A DNA stretch of 64,000 nucleotides, taken from contig NZ_CP059556.1 in NCBI RefSeq assembly GCF_024734405.1, forward strand, positions 4,402,001 through 4,466,000. The letters are read 5' to 3'. This document shows positions 18,671 to 29,177 of the stretch, one piece after another (positions within the stretch are counted from its first letter, which is position 1; each line of letters begins with the position of its first letter). The position numbers and the translations under genes were made by a program. The notes beneath the pieces were generated by a model. The model had not been told where the DNA came from and searched no databases. It was given only the letters and a program-made list of their open reading frames with translations. Origin of the DNA: Saccharopolyspora gregorii (lineage in GTDB: Bacteria; Actinomycetota; Actinomycetes; Mycobacteriales; Pseudonocardiaceae).

Positions 18671-19531
18671 TCAGAGCGGGAGGGCGAGCTCCCCGCCGGT
18701 GGCGGCCAGCAGCGCGTCGCGCATCGCCGCGCGCGGCGCCGTCCTGCCGGTGAACAGCTCGACCTGGCCGAACGCCTGGTGCAGCAGCATGTCCAGCCCG
18801 GTCGCCAGCCGCCCGCCCGCCGCGGACACCGCGTCGGCCAGCGGAGTCGGCCACGGGTGGTAGATCACGTCGAGCACGCAGGCCGCCCGCGCCAGCTCGG
18901 CCGCGTGCGGATCGGCGGCACCCGCGGGCAGCGTGGAGACCAGTACGTCCACTTCGGACGCCGCCGCGCCCAGGTCCAGCGAGTCCAGCCGTTCGACCGA
19001 CACCCGCAGCCCCACCTGCTCCGCGGTCAGCACCACGTCCCGCGCCCGCGCGGGCTCGCGCACCGCCACGGTCAGCTCCGCGAGGCCCAGCTCCGCGAAC
19101 GCGGCGACCGCGGCGGCGGCCGTGCCGCCCGCGCCGAGCAGCAACGCGCGGCGGCCGCCGGTGAACCCGCCCGCGGCGCGCAGCGCACCGGTCACCCCGT
19201 CCACGTCGGTGCAGTCCGCGGCCCACTCCCCCGATCCGAGCCGGGTCAGGGTGTTCGCCACGCCGACGGCGGCGGCCCGATCGGTGACCTCCTTCGCCAG
19301 GCCCAGCGCGGCGCGCTTGCCCGGCATGGTCACCGACAGGCCCGCCCACTCCGGCCCGAGGGACCCGACGAGCTCGGCGAGCCCGTCGGCGTCCCGGTCG
19401 AACCGCTCGTAGCTCCAGCCGGTCAATCCCAGCTCGCGGTAGGCCGCGGTGTGCAGCACCGGCGACAAGGAGTGCCCGATCGGCGAACCGACCACGGCCG
19501 CCTTACGCCCGGTCCGATCAGAACGCGCCAC
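18671..19531 (-). CDS. aroE: Shikimate dehydrogenase
   Basis: NADPH-dependent reduction of 3-dehydroshikimate to shikimate. The 286-aa protein has the substrate pocket GSPIGHSLSPVLHTAAY, the catalytic lysine in VTMPGKRAAL (about residue 71) and aspartate in TDVDGVTGAL, and the cofactor glycines LLLGAGGTAAAAV. The proposed GTG start lies inside mltG, giving a 14-base overlap. It is separated from the other aro genes by the PTS island but keeps the conserved aroE-mltG-ruvX-alaS order. Confidence 0.93.
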   Translation of the reverse strand: MARSDRTGRKAAVVGSPIGHSLSPVLHTAAYRELGLTGWSYERFDRDADGLAELVGSLGPEWAGLSVTMPGKRAALGLAKEVTDRAAAVGVANTLTRLGSGEWAADCTDVDGVTGALRAAGGFTGGRRALLLGAGGTAAAAVAAFAELGLAELTVAVREPARARDVVLTAEQVGLRVSVERLDSLDLGAAASEVDVLVSTLPAGAADPHAAELARAACVLDVIYHPWPTPLADAVSAAGGRLATGLDMLLHQAFGQVELFTGRTAPRAAMRDALLAATGGELALPL

Positions 19532-20735
19532 GTTGCTGCGCCTCGGTGATGTAGCGGTCGTGCTCGGCCATCGTGGTGGCGAAGCAGGACGTGCCGTCCG
19601 GGTAGCACTTCACGAAGTACGCCCAGGTCCCTTCGGCCGGTTTCTCCGCCGCGACCACCGCGGCCGTGCTGACGGTGGAGATCGGCGTCGGCGGCAGGCC
19701 GTAGTTCTGGTAGGTGTTGTACGGCCCCGGCCGCCGGCGGTCCTCCGGCTTGGTCAGCAGCGTCGGCTTGTCCAGCGGGTAGTTGATCGTCGAGTCGAGC
19801 TGCAACTGCATCTGCGGGTCGGTCGTCCGGTTGTAGATCACCCTGGAGACCTTGTCGAAGTCCCGCTCGATGCCTTCGCTCTGCACCAGCGACGCGATCG
19901 TCAGCAGCTGGTACGGGGTGCGGCCGGTGCCGTCGGCGGCCTGCGGCAGGCCCGCGGCCTCCAGCAGCGCCGCGGACTTCGTCACCACCTGGCGCAGCAC
20001 CTCCTCCGCGGGCTCGCCCGGCTTCACGTCGTAGATGCCGGGCATGATCAGCCCTTCGAGCCGCCGTTCCGGCTCGGCCTTCGACGCGCCCTCGATCGCC
20101 CAGTCCGGCACGCCCAGTGTCGCCAGGTCGGCGGTGCCCGCGGCCTCGTGCATCTGCTCCGGAGTGGTGCACTTGCTCTCGTCGCCGGTGCAGGTGGCCT
20201 CGGCGAGCTTGGTGAGGATGCCCGGCGTCTTGCCGCCGTCGGGGCTCTGCTGGTCCTCCAGCCGCTGCCCGCCGCGCACCTCGATGCGTCCGGTCTTCGC
20301 CTCCGGCGACAGGATGTGGCTGACCGCGGCCGAACCGGACATCTTCGACCGCATCAGGTAGAAGCCCGGCTGGATGCTGTTGATCTGCTTGTTGTCCTGC
20401 GCCGCCTTGGTGAACGCGGTGGTGGAGGCCACCACGTCCGCCTTCGACAGGGCCCGGCCGATGGCGCTGACGGTGTCGCCGGAGGTGACCTCCACGATCA
20501 CCTCGCCGGTGCCCTCGCCTTCGTAGTCCTCGTAGGACCCGATCTGGAGCATCTGCATGGCGCCGTACACCACGCCACCGCCCACGAGCAGCAGGACCAG
20601 GAGTCCGGCCAAGGCGGTCACCGAACCGCGTCGTTTCCGGCGGCGCAGTTCGGCCCGCTGCTCGCGGGCCTCCCTGCGGCTTCGCCGCGGCGGCTCGCCC
20701 GCGTCATCCGCGAACAGGCCGAGATCGTCGCTCAC
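19518..20735 (-). CDS. mltG: Endolytic transglycosylase MltG (YceG-like)
   Basis: Inner-membrane murein transglycosylase that cuts nascent peptidoglycan glycan strands. The 405-aa protein has a basic cytoplasmic N terminus (residues 1-37), one membrane segment (ALAGLLVLLLVGGGVVYG), a LysM-like subdomain and the YceG domain with the catalytic glutamate region LLTIASLVQSEG and the C-terminal GLPPTPISTVS signature. GTG start at 20735, 11 bases after ruvX. The pair with ruvX is conserved in actinobacteria. Confidence 0.92.
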   Translation of the reverse strand: MSDDLGLFADDAGEPPRRSRREAREQRAELRRRKRRGSVTALAGLLVLLLVGGGVVYGAMQMLQIGSYEDYEGEGTGEVIVEVTSGDTVSAIGRALSKADVVASTTAFTKAAQDNKQINSIQPGFYLMRSKMSGSAAVSHILSPEAKTGRIEVRGGQRLEDQQSPDGGKTPGILTKLAEATCTGDESKCTTPEQMHEAAGTADLATLGVPDWAIEGASKAEPERRLEGLIMPGIYDVKPGEPAEEVLRQVVTKSAALLEAAGLPQAADGTGRTPYQLLTIASLVQSEGIERDFDKVSRVIYNRTTDPQMQLQLDSTINYPLDKPTLLTKPEDRRRPGPYNTYQNYGLPPTPISTVSTAAVVAAEKPAEGTWAYFVKCYPDGTSCFATTMAEHDRYITEAQQRGAF

Positions 20736-20746
20736 GAAAGGTCCTC

Positions 20747-21229
20747 TCAGGTGGTCTGCGACCGGGCGTCAAGCCATGCCTGCAAGATCTCCACTGCGGC
20801 GGCCTGGTCGACCACGGCGCGTTGTCGCTTGCCGCGAACCCCCCGTTGGGAGAGCATGCGGCTCGCCGTGACCGTGGTCAACCGTTCGTCGTGAAAGCGC
20901 ACCGGGACCGGGTCGATCCTGGTGGCCAGTGCTTCCGCGTAGGCGTGGGCGGATTCGGCGGCGGTGCCGTGCCTTCCCGCGAGCGTCTTCGGCAGGCCGA
21001 TCACGACCTCGACCACCTCGTGCTCGGCGACCAGCTGGGCCAATTCCACCAGGTCGCGTTCCGCTTCCACATCTCGCTGGAGCGTGACCAGCGGGGTGGC
21101 CAGCATCGGTGCCGGGTCGCTGAGCGCGATCCCGACGCGCACCGCGCCGACGTCCACCCCGATCCGGCGTCCCGCTCCCGGGTCAGGGGCGTCGGCGGCC
21201 GGGCCGACGCCCCGCAATCCTGAGGTCAC
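20747..21229 (-). CDS. ruvX: RuvX/YqgF putative pre-16S rRNA nuclease or Holliday-junction resolvase
   Basis: RNase H-fold protein of 160 aa. The first catalytic aspartate is in [17 protein letters not shown], followed by [24 protein letters not shown] and the C-terminal aspartates of [15 protein letters not shown]. In E. coli YqgF matures the 16S rRNA 5' end. The GTG start overlaps the alaS stop by four bases. Confidence 0.93.
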   Translation of the reverse strand: MTSGLRGVGPAADAPDPGAGRRIGVDVGAVRVGIALSDPAPMLATPLVTLQRDVEAERDLVELAQLVAEHEVVEVVIGLPKTLAGRHGTAAESAHAYAEALATRIDPVPVRFHDERLTTVTASRMLSQRGVRGKRQRAVVDQAAAVEILQAWLDARSQTT

Positions 21230-23901
21230 CCCTGGACCGCCTCGCCCAGGGCGCGGCGCAGCGCTTCGATCGCGGCGGGCACGCCGGCCGGGTTCGAGCC
21301 ACCGCCCTGCGCCATGTCCGGCTTGCCGCCGCCGCGCCCGCCGACCTCGGCGGCGAACGACGGGACCAGCTTGCCCGCGGCGAGCCCGAGGTCCCGCGCG
21401 GCGTCGTTGATGCCGACCACGAAGGACACCTTGCCCTCGCCCGGGTCGGCGGCGAACAGCGCCACCACCGCGGGGCGTCCGGCGAGCCTGCCGCGGACCT
21501 CGCCGGCCAGCGCGCGCAGCGCACCGCCGTCCACGCCGTCCGGGACCTGCTCGGCGACCAGGCTCACGCCGCGCACGTCGGCGGCGCGCCCGGCGAGGTC
21601 ACCGGCGGAGGACAGCACCTGCTGCACGCGCAGCTGCTGCAGCTCCTTCTCGGCGCCGCGCAGCCGGGCCACCACGCCCTCGATGCGCTCCGGGAGTTCT
21701 TCGGCAGGCACCTTGAACTGCTCGGCGAGCTGGGTGACCAGCAGGTGCTCCTTGCTGATGTGGCGCATCGCGTCCATGCCGACGAGCGCCTCCACCCGGT
21801 GCACGCCGGAGCCCACCGAGGAGTCCGCGACGAGCTTGACCACGCCTAGCTGGCCGATGCGGCCCACGTGCGTGCCACCGCACAGCTCCCGCGAGTAGTC
21901 GCCCATGTCGACCACCCGCACCTGGTCGCCGTACTTTTCGCCGAACAGCGCGACCGCGCCCAGCTCCATCGCCTTGTCCATCGTCGTGGTGTAGGAGGCG
22001 ACCTCGACGTCGTTCTGCAGGTAGGAGTTGACCTCCTCCTCCACGCCGCCCAGCACCGCGGCCGACACCGAGGCGGGGGCGGTGAAGTCGAACCGCATCC
22101 GGCCCGGCGAGTTCAGCGAACCGGCCTGCGCCGCCCGCTTGCCGTAGGCGCTGCGCACCGCCGCGTGCACCAGGTGCGTCGCCGAGTGCGAGCGCTCGAT
22201 GGCACGCCTGCGGTCGCGGTCCACCGCCGTCTCCAGCTCGGTGTCCACGCCCAGCTCGCCGGAGACGACCGTCGCGCGGTGCACGAACAGGCCCGGCACC
22301 GAGCGCTGCACGTCGTGCACCCGCACCTCGACGCCCGGGCCGACCAGGGTGCCGGTGTCGGCGATCTGGCCACCGCCCTCCGCGTAGAACGGGGTGCGGT
22401 CGAGCACCAGCTCCACCTCGGCGCCCGCGGCCGCCGACTTCGCGGGGACGCCGTCGACGAGCAGCCCCAGCACCCGGCTCTGCGACTCCAGGTCGGTGTA
22501 GCCGATGAACTCGGTGGTTCCGTGCTGGTCCAGCAGCGTGCGGTAGGTGGACAGGTCGCCGTGGCCGGTCTTGCGGGCCTTCGCGTCCTCCTTGGCGCGG
22601 CGCCGCTGCTCGCCCATCAGCTCGCGGAAGCCCGCCTCGTCCACGGCCAGGCCCTGCTCGGCGGCCATCTCCAAGGTCAGGTCGATCGGGAAGCCGTAGG
22701 TGTCGTGCAGCTGGAACGCCTTGGCGCCCGCCAGCTGCGCCCCACCGGCCTTCTTGGTGTCGGCGACCGCCACGTCGAAGATCTTCGAGCCGGCGGTGAG
22801 CGTGGTCAGGAACGCCTCTTCCTCGTTCCGGATCACCGAGTCGATGCGCTCGAACTCGGTCGTGAGCTCGGGGTAGGACGGCGCCATCGCGTCCCGCACG
22901 ACCTGGGTGAACTCGCCCAGCACCGGCTCCTGCACGCCCAGCAGGCGGGTGGAGCGCACGATGCGGCGCAGCAGCCGGCGCAGCACGTAGCCGCGGGCCT
23001 CGTTGCCGGGGGTGACGCCGTCGCCGACGAGCATCACGCCGGAGCGGGCGTGGTCGGCGATGACGCGGAACCGCACGTCGTCCTCGGGGTTCGCGCCGTA
23101 GCTGCGGCCGGAGAGCTCCTCGGCCTTCGCGATCACCGGGCGCACCAGGTCCGTCTCGTAGACGTTCTCCACGCCCTGCAGCAGGCAGGCGACCCGCTCG
23201 ACGCCCATGCCGGTGTCGATGTTCTTCGTCGGCAGCTCACCGAGCAGCGGAGCGCCCTTCTTCGGGCTCTCCTCACCCCGGATGTCCTGCATGAACACCA
23301 GGTTCCAAATCTCGATGTAGCGGTCCTCGTCGACGTTCGGGCCGCCCTCGCGGCCGTAGTCCGGGCCGCGGTCGTAGTAGATCTCCGAGCAGGGACCGCC
23401 GGGGCCGGGCACGCCCATGTCCCAGTAGTTGTCCTCCGCGCCGCGCACCTGGATGCGGGCCGGGTCGATGCCGGTGGTGTTGCGCCACAGCGCCGCCGAC
23501 TCGGTGTCGTGCTCGTAGACCGTGACCCACAGCCGTTCCGGGTCGATGCCGTAGCCGCCGTCGGCGACCGAGGAGGTCAGCAGCTTCCACGCGTGCTCCA
23601 TGGCGCCTTCTTTGAAGTAGTCGCCGAAGGAGAAGTTGCCCGCCATCTGGAAGAACGTGTTGTGCCGGGTCGTCTTGCCGACCTCGTCGATGTCGCCGGT
23701 GCGCACGCACTTCTGGATGCTCGTCGCACGCGGGTACGGCGCCGGGGCGTCACCGAGGAAGTACGGCTTGAACTGCACCATCCCCGCGTTCACGAACAGC
23801 AGGGTGGGGTCGTCCAGGATCAGGGAGGCGCTGGGCACCACGGTGTGGCCGGTGCCGCGGAAGTGCTCGGTGAAGCGGTGGTTGATCTCGTGGGTCTGCA
23901 C
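21226..23901 (-). CDS. alaS: Alanyl-tRNA synthetase
   Basis: Class II synthetase of 891 aa, normal length. The N-terminal catalytic domain begins [20 protein letters not shown] and includes [13 protein letters not shown] and [18 protein letters not shown]. The editing domain has the two zinc motifs [12 protein letters not shown] and [13 protein letters not shown], and the C-Ala domain ends [15 protein letters not shown]. No tRNA or T-box leader is visible upstream, and the 140 bases before it hold no ORF. Confidence 0.97.
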   Translation of the reverse strand: MQTHEINHRFTEHFRGTGHTVVPSASLILDDPTLLFVNAGMVQFKPYFLGDAPAPYPRATSIQKCVRTGDIDEVGKTTRHNTFFQMAGNFSFGDYFKEGAMEHAWKLLTSSVADGGYGIDPERLWVTVYEHDTESAALWRNTTGIDPARIQVRGAEDNYWDMGVPGPGGPCSEIYYDRGPDYGREGGPNVDEDRYIEIWNLVFMQDIRGEESPKKGAPLLGELPTKNIDTGMGVERVACLLQGVENVYETDLVRPVIAKAEELSGRSYGANPEDDVRFRVIADHARSGVMLVGDGVTPGNEARGYVLRRLLRRIVRSTRLLGVQEPVLGEFTQVVRDAMAPSYPELTTEFERIDSVIRNEEEAFLTTLTAGSKIFDVAVADTKKAGGAQLAGAKAFQLHDTYGFPIDLTLEMAAEQGLAVDEAGFRELMGEQRRRAKEDAKARKTGHGDLSTYRTLLDQHGTTEFIGYTDLESQSRVLGLLVDGVPAKSAAAGAEVELVLDRTPFYAEGGGQIADTGTLVGPGVEVRVHDVQRSVPGLFVHRATVVSGELGVDTELETAVDRDRRRAIERSHSATHLVHAAVRSAYGKRAAQAGSLNSPGRMRFDFTAPASVSAAVLGGVEEEVNSYLQNDVEVASYTTTMDKAMELGAVALFGEKYGDQVRVVDMGDYSRELCGGTHVGRIGQLGVVKLVADSSVGSGVHRVEALVGMDAMRHISKEHLLVTQLAEQFKVPAEELPERIEGVVARLRGAEKELQQLRVQQVLSSAGDLAGRAADVRGVSLVAEQVPDGVDGGALRALAGEVRGRLAGRPAVVALFAADPGEGKVSFVVGINDAARDLGLAAGKLVPSFAAEVGGRGGGKPDMAQGGGSNPAGVPAAIEALRRALGEAVQG

Positions 23902-24041
23902 GGTGGTTCCTTCGGAGGGTGCTGCGGGGTCGGGGTTCGGGGTCGCGGCGGGACGCGTGGGCGGGGCGTTCGGGGAACCGGGGGCGGTCCGCTACCGGCG
24001 GGCCGGGACGGGCCGCACCGGTTCCCCGGAACGCCCGCCGT

Positions 24042-24383
24042 TCAGCGCTCCGCCCGGCGAGCTCGCCGAGCCGGTGCGCGCACACCATCACCGGCCGGGC
24101 GCACCCGGCCTTCCGCCGGTCGAGCGTCGATCGCGCGGGGCTCGGACGGCCGGCGGGGCACCGAGGTGCCGTCGACGACGTCCTGCAGCTCCTGCTCCCG
24201 TTCGCTCATCCCGGCGCGCACGTCCGCACCGAACGAGCCGACGGCTCCCGCGAGTTCGCGCATGGCGCCGCCGAGCTGTTCGGCGACGCCGCTCGGGGTC
24301 GCCTTGCGGGCGGTCTCGTTGACCTTGCGGGTCACGAACACGCCTGCGGCGATACCGGCCCCGAACCAGAACATCCGCCTCAC
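24042..24383 (-). CDS. Small membrane protein of the alaS cluster (DUF6167-like)
   Basis: A 113-aa protein beginning MRRMFWFGAGIAAGVF: a single N-terminal hydrophobic helix with glycine spacing, then an amphipathic region that includes a glycine/alanine-rich stretch, and an arginine-rich tail. The GTG start overlaps the preceding stop by four bases and has GGGAGG upstream. A gene of this type lies directly upstream of alaS in Streptomyces and relatives; family name from memory. Function unknown. Confidence 0.8.
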   Translation of the reverse strand: MRRMFWFGAGIAAGVFVTRKVNETARKATPSGVAEQLGGAMRELAGAVGSFGADVRAGMSEREQELQDVVDGTSVPRRPSEPRAIDARPAEGRVRPAGDGVRAPARRARRAER

Positions 24384-24781
24384 TTGCGTCCTCCCTTGCG
24401 GCGGGAGTGCTTGCCCCACGGCTCTTCCTTGCGCTTGCGGCGAGCTCGGAGAGCCTTGCTCACCCCGTACGAGAAGGCCGCGGTCTTCACCAACGGGCCA
24501 CCCAGTGTAGCCGTGAACAGCGACGACAACGCCGAGACGTTGCCGCTGACCGTCTTGGCGTTGGCCGTGATGCCGTCCACCCGCTCCAGCTGGGTGTTGA
24601 CGTGCGTCAGGGTCGAGTTGGCCCCGGTGAACAGCGGGTCGGTGTTCTCGTGCGCCTTGCGGATCGCGACGGTCGCCTCGTCCAGCGTTCGGCCGAGCTT
24701 GACCAGCGGGATCGCCAGCAGCACGACCAGCAGCACGAACGCGCCCGCGACGATCAGCGCGGCGATCTGCGTGGGCGTCAC
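24380..24781 (-). CDS. DUF948 family membrane protein
   Basis: A 133-aa protein with one N-terminal membrane segment (IAALIVAGAFVLLVVLLAIPLV), then a helical, probably coiled-coil region (LGRTLDEATVAIRKAHENT) and a basic C terminus RARRKRKEEPWGKHSRRKGG. This layout fits the DUF948 family, resembling phage tail-tape or methyl-accepting-like helices. GTG start with GGGAGGG upstream. It overlaps the next gene by four bases and is part of the conserved alaS neighbourhood. Confidence 0.82.
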   Translation of the reverse strand: MTPTQIAALIVAGAFVLLVVLLAIPLVKLGRTLDEATVAIRKAHENTDPLFTGANSTLTHVNTQLERVDGITANAKTVSGNVSALSSLFTATLGGPLVKTAAFSYGVSKALRARRKRKEEPWGKHSRRKGGRK

Positions 24782-24905
24782 GTGCCCTCCCGGTTTCCAC
24801 GTGGTTTTCCTGCCACCGACGAGGATTCGCCGGTGTCTTGATCGCGCGTCACGTTACCGTGCCACCCCCGGGCGAGCGCTTCCGGTTCGTCGGCGCGTCC
24901 GTTGG

Positions 24906-25865
24906 TCAAGCCGCCACCGGGGTGACCGGGCCGTTCCCGGTCAGCACGCCGACCACGTTGCGGGCGGCGAGCTCGGCCATCGCCGTGCGGGTCTCCTCGG
25001 TGGCCGAACCCAGGTGCGGGAGGAGCACCGCGTTGTCCAGCTCCAGCAGCTCCGGGTGCACGGCCGGTTCCTCCTCGAACACGTCCAGCCCGGCGGCGGC
25101 GATCCGGCCCGCGCGCAGCGCCGCGGCCAGCGCCGCCTCGTCCACCACCGGGCCGCGGCTGGTGTTCACCAGCACCGCGGACGGCTTCATGGCGGCCAGC
25201 GCGGCGGCGTCGATCAGGTGCCGGGTCTGCTCGGTCAGCGGGCAGTGCAGCGAGACCACGTCGGACTCCCGCAGCAGCTCGTCCTGCGGCAGGAACCGGG
25301 CGTCGAGCTCGGCCTCAACCGCGGCGGCGGCCCGGCGGCGCCCGGAGTAGGCGATGCGCATGCCGAACGCGCGCGCCCGGCGGGCCACCGCCTGCCCGAT
25401 CCCGCCGAGGCCGATGATCCCCAGCGTCTTGCCCTGCAAGCCCGTGCCCAGCATGAACCCCAGGTGGAAGAACCACGGCGTGCCGGAGCGGATCAGCCGC
25501 TCCCCCTCGCCGAGCCTGCGGGTCGCCATCAGCACCAGCGCGAACGCGAGATCGGCGGTGGCGTCGGTCAGCACCCCGGGCGTGTTCGTCACGGTGACGC
25601 CACGGCCGGTCAGCTCGGGCACGTCCACGTTGTCGTAGCCGACGGCCACGTTCGCCACCACCTTCAGCTGCGGGCCGGCGGCGTCGGCGAACGCGGCGTC
25701 CACCCGGTCGCCGAGCATCGCCACGACCGCGTCGGCCCCGGCCACCGCCCGGCGCAGGTCCGCCGGGTCCAGCGCCCGGTCCCGCTCGCAGACGTGCACC
25801 TCGCCCGCGGTGCGCAGCAGCGCCACGGCCGGTTCAGGCAGGTTCCGGGTCACGACGATCCGCAC
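24906..25865 (-). CDS. D-isomer-specific 2-hydroxyacid dehydrogenase
   Basis: NAD(P)-dependent dehydrogenase (319 aa) of the glyoxylate/hydroxypyruvate reductase group. The Rossmann motif is GIIGLGGIGQAVARRA (about residue 146); catalytic residues are the arginine in NTSRGPVVDE, glutamate in DVFEEEP and histidine in LLPHLGSATEET. The GTG start has AAGGAG upstream. It stands between the alaS cluster and rarA on the same strand. The exact substrate cannot be read from the sequence. Confidence 0.88.
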   Translation of the reverse strand: MRIVVTRNLPEPAVALLRTAGEVHVCERDRALDPADLRRAVAGADAVVAMLGDRVDAAFADAAGPQLKVVANVAVGYDNVDVPELTGRGVTVTNTPGVLTDATADLAFALVLMATRRLGEGERLIRSGTPWFFHLGFMLGTGLQGKTLGIIGLGGIGQAVARRARAFGMRIAYSGRRRAAAAVEAELDARFLPQDELLRESDVVSLHCPLTEQTRHLIDAAALAAMKPSAVLVNTSRGPVVDEAALAAALRAGRIAAAGLDVFEEEPAVHPELLELDNAVLLPHLGSATEETRTAMAELAARNVVGVLTGNGPVTPVAA

Positions 25866-25908
25866 GGCGGCTCCTTCGGTGCTGATGGTTTGGTCCCTGC
25901 GCTGCGGT

Positions 25909-27261
25909 TCACCCGCCGCGGACGATGCCGCGCAACTTCGGGACCCGCTCGGCCAGCACCCGCTCGGCGCCGCGCACCGTCGGCTCGTAGTAGTCGGTGC
26001 CGAGGAGCTCGTCCGGCGCGTACTGCTGCTCCAGCACGCCCTCCGCGCGGTCGTGCGGGTAGCGGTATCCCTTGGCGTTGCCGAGCTTCTGCGCGCCCGC
26101 GTAGTGCCCGTCGCGCAGGTGCGGCGGCACCGGGCCGGACTTCCCGGCGCGCACGTCGCCCATCGCCGCGTCGATCGCCGTGATCACCGCGTTCGACTTC
26201 GGCGCGGTCGCCAGGTGGATCGTGGCCTGCGCCAGCGCCAGCCTGCCCTCCGGCATCCCGATGAACTGCACGGCCTGCGAGGCGGCGACCGCGGCCTGCA
26301 GCGCCGTCGGGTCGGCCATCCCGACGTCCTCGCTGGCGTGCACCACCAGGCGGCGGGCGATGAACCGCGGGTCCTCCCCCGCCTCCACCATGCGGGCCAG
26401 GTAGTGCAGCGCGGCGTCCACGTCGGAGCCGCGGATGGACTTGATGAACGCGCTCACCACGTCGTAGTGCTGGTCCCCGCCGCGGTCGTAGAGCACCGCG
26501 GCCCGGTTCACCGTGGCCTCCACGGTGGCCAGGTCGATCCGGCCGGAACCGGTGGACGCGGCGGACTCGGCGGCCGCCTCCAGCGCGGTCAGCGCGCGGC
26601 GCGCGTCCCCGCCGGCCAGCGCCACCAGGTGCTCCAGCGCGTCGTCGGCGAGCTCCAGCTCCCCGGCCAGCCCGCGCTCCTCGGCGACCGCGCGGCGCAC
26701 CAGCTCCCGCACGTCGTCCTCGTCGAGGCTGCGCAGCTGCAGCACCAGCGACCGGGACAGCAGCGGGGCCACCACGGAGAAGTACGGGTTCTCGGTGGTC
26801 GCGGCCACCAGCAGCACCGTGCGGTCCTCGACCGCGCCCAGGAGCGCGTCCTGCTGGGTCTTGGAGAACCGGTGCACCTCGTCGATGAACAGCACCGTCG
26901 CCTCACCGGAGCGGCCGAGGCGGCGGCGCGCCTCCTCGATGACGGCGCGCACCTCCTTCACCCCGGACGACAGCGCCGAGAGCGCCACGAAGCGGCGGCC
27001 CGTCGCGCGGGACACCAGGTTCGCCAGCGTCGTCTTGCCGGTGCCGGGCGGGCCGTACAGCAGGATCGACGCGGGGGCCGCGCCCTCCACCAGCCTGCGC
27101 AGCGGCGCGCCCGCGCCCAGCAGGTGCCCCTGCCCGAGGACCTCGTCCAGCGACCGGGGCCGCATCCGCACCGCCAGCGGCGCGTTCTCGGCCAGCTTCT
27201 CCCCGGCGCGGTCCTCGGTCTCGGCGCCGAACAACCCCTCGTCGAACAGCCCGTCGCTCAC
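25909..27261 (-). CDS. rarA: Replication-associated recombination protein A (RarA/MgsA AAA ATPase)
   Basis: AAA+ ATPase acting at stalled replication forks. It has Walker [13 protein letters not shown] (about residue 70), Walker [13 protein letters not shown], sensor [12 protein letters not shown] and the C-terminal tetramerisation signature [21 protein letters not shown] at 27261 ([12 protein letters not shown]) gives 450 aa, the usual length; the frame continues to 27321 without homology. In Mycobacterium and Streptomyces it likewise lies near alaS. Confidence 0.93.
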   Translation of the reverse strand: MSDGLFDEGLFGAETEDRAGEKLAENAPLAVRMRPRSLDEVLGQGHLLGAGAPLRRLVEGAAPASILLYGPPGTGKTTLANLVSRATGRRFVALSALSSGVKEVRAVIEEARRRLGRSGEATVLFIDEVHRFSKTQQDALLGAVEDRTVLLVAATTENPYFSVVAPLLSRSLVLQLRSLDEDDVRELVRRAVAEERGLAGELELADDALEHLVALAGGDARRALTALEAAAESAASTGSGRIDLATVEATVNRAAVLYDRGGDQHYDVVSAFIKSIRGSDVDAALHYLARMVEAGEDPRFIARRLVVHASEDVGMADPTALQAAVAASQAVQFIGMPEGRLALAQATIHLATAPKSNAVITAIDAAMGDVRAGKSGPVPPHLRDGHYAGAQKLGNAKGYRYPHDRAEGVLEQQYAPDELLGTDYYEPTVRGAERVLAERVPKLRGIVRGG

Positions 27262-27349
27262 CCCGCCGACGCTACCCGGGACCCCCGACGCGGCCGCGCC
27301 AGAGGTGCCCGGGCGGGGCACCTCCGGCGCGGCGCTCGGACGGCCGGGG

Positions 27350-28867
27350 TCAGCGCACGCCCGCGGGCATGGCCACCTCGGTGCGGGCGTTGTCCCGCTC
27401 GCGCTGCGCGACCCAGTTCTGCACCGCCTGGTGGCAGGCCTGGTCCAGGTGCCGCACCGTGCTCAGGTCCAGGTGCACGCTCTTGTCCGCGGGCACGTTC
27501 TCCAGCCGCTCCAGCAGCCTGGGCAGCCGCAGGAAGGTGGCGTTGCCGCCGAGCTCCAGGCGCAGGTGCCCGTCGTCGTGCTCCTCCTCCGTCACCGACA
27601 ACCGCGACACGTCGAAGGCGGTCTTCACGACCGCGGCGCCGAGGCCGATCAGCGTGCCGATGAGCAGGTCGGTGGACACGATCATCACCGCGGTCAGCAC
27701 CAGCACCAGCGCCTCGGGCCGGTTCGTCCGCAGCATCTCGACGACCTTGTTCAGCTCCAGCAGCTTCCAGCCCGCCTGGATCAGCAGCGCCGCCAGCACC
27801 GCCGTCGGGATGAAGCCGAGCAGCCCGGGCAGCGCCACCACGAACAGCAGCAGCCACACGCCGTGCAGCACGCGGGACGCCTTCGTCTTCGCCCCGGCCC
27901 GCACGTTGGCGCCGGACCGGACGATCACCGCGGTCATCGGCAGCGCGCCGAGCAGACCGCAGGCCGCGTTGCCCGCGCCCTGGGCGATGAGCTCCTTGTT
28001 GTACTGCGTCTTCGGGCCGTCGTGCATGCGGTCCACGGCGGCCGCGCTGAACAGGCTCTCCGCGGAGGCGATCAGCGCGAACGTGATCATGGAGCCGATC
28101 ACCGCGGGGGTGATGGCGGCGGCCCACGCCTCGCCGGTGGGGATGTTGATGGTCTCCAGCAGCGAGCCGACCTCGGTCATCTTCAGCGGCAGGCCGAGCG
28201 CCCACACCCCGGCGCTGACCGCGACGACGGCGACCAGCGCGGCGGGGATGCCGCGCACCTTCTCCGGCATCTTCTGCCAGCCGAACAGGATCACCAGGGT
28301 GACGACGGTGGCGCCGAGCCCGGCCAGCCCCTGCGGGGTGGTGAACATGGCCGCGACCAGGCCCGGCAGCCCCGCGAACTTCTCCGCGGTGTGCGCGGGC
28401 TGCTCCAGCCCGCCCACCGGGTACAGCTGGCCGAGCATGATCACGAGCCCGATGCCGGCCAGCATGCCCTGCACGACCGAGGGCGAGATCGCCCGGAACC
28501 AGGTGCCGATGCGGCCGATGCCCATCACGATCTGCATCAGCCCGGCCCCGAGCACGATCACCCCGAGCGTGCCGAGGCCGTGTTCGGACACCGCCGAGGC
28601 GACCAGCACGGTCAGGCCCGCGGCCGGACCGCTGACCTGCATGGTGCTGCCGGGCAGCAGGCCCACCACGATGCCGCCGATGACACCGGTGATGATGCCC
28701 AGCTCGGCGGGCACGCCGGAGGCGACGGCGACGCCGACGCACAGCGGCAGCGCCACCAGGAACACCACCAGGGACGCGCCGAGGTCGGCGCCGAAGGTCC
28801 CCTTCGGCCACTGCGGAACTCCGGAACCGGTGCGCCGCTCGGCGGACGCGTTGGTCTGAGTGGTCAC
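27350..28867 (-). CDS. SulP-family anion (bicarbonate/sulfate) transporter
   Basis: Membrane transporter of 505 aa with about 10-12 hydrophobic segments and a C-terminal STAS domain (about residues 415-495, with [21 protein letters not shown]). The N-terminal signature is [21 protein letters not shown]. The gene directly upstream encodes a beta-carbonic anhydrase, so bicarbonate is the likeliest substrate, as in other SulP-CA pairs; sulfate cannot be excluded. The GTG start has GGAGAG upstream. Confidence 0.9.
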   Translation of the reverse strand: MTTQTNASAERRTGSGVPQWPKGTFGADLGASLVVFLVALPLCVGVAVASGVPAELGIITGVIGGIVVGLLPGSTMQVSGPAAGLTVLVASAVSEHGLGTLGVIVLGAGLMQIVMGIGRIGTWFRAISPSVVQGMLAGIGLVIMLGQLYPVGGLEQPAHTAEKFAGLPGLVAAMFTTPQGLAGLGATVVTLVILFGWQKMPEKVRGIPAALVAVVAVSAGVWALGLPLKMTEVGSLLETINIPTGEAWAAAITPAVIGSMITFALIASAESLFSAAAVDRMHDGPKTQYNKELIAQGAGNAACGLLGALPMTAVIVRSGANVRAGAKTKASRVLHGVWLLLFVVALPGLLGFIPTAVLAALLIQAGWKLLELNKVVEMLRTNRPEALVLVLTAVMIVSTDLLIGTLIGLGAAVVKTAFDVSRLSVTEEEHDDGHLRLELGGNATFLRLPRLLERLENVPADKSVHLDLSTVRHLDQACHQAVQNWVAQRERDNARTEVAMPAGVR

Positions 28868-29177
28868 GATGCACTCTCCGTTGATGTCTGGGGAGGAGAC
28901 GCCCGCGGCCGCGTTCGCACGCGGGCGGGCGCTGAGCGGCGGGCCGCGGCCGTGGCGCGCGAGCCCGCGGGATCACCGCGGGTCGGTCGCGCGCGGCAGG
29001 CGGCCGCACCCGTTCCGCTCGGGAGGACCGGCGTTCCGCGATCGGGAACGCCGAGTTCGGAACCGCCGGTGCGCGCCCTCTTTCCGAGCGCGCACCCGGA
29101 CGGGTCCGCTTCGAGGTGTTCGGTTCAGCGAATCGCGCCGAACGCCGCGTGGACCGCGCGCCGGTGCGCGGCCGCGA
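28868..29177. other. Intergenic 310 bp between carbonic anhydrase and SulP genes
   Basis: GC-rich spacer with no supported ORF on either strand. It carries the ribosome site of the SulP gene near 28875-28882. No strong promoter or hairpin stood out, so the two genes may be one transcript or separate units. Confidence 0.5.

Noticed and set aside
23902-24041. T-box or other leader RNA upstream of alaS
   Set aside because: No specifier or antiterminator-like sequence is visible in the 140 bases.
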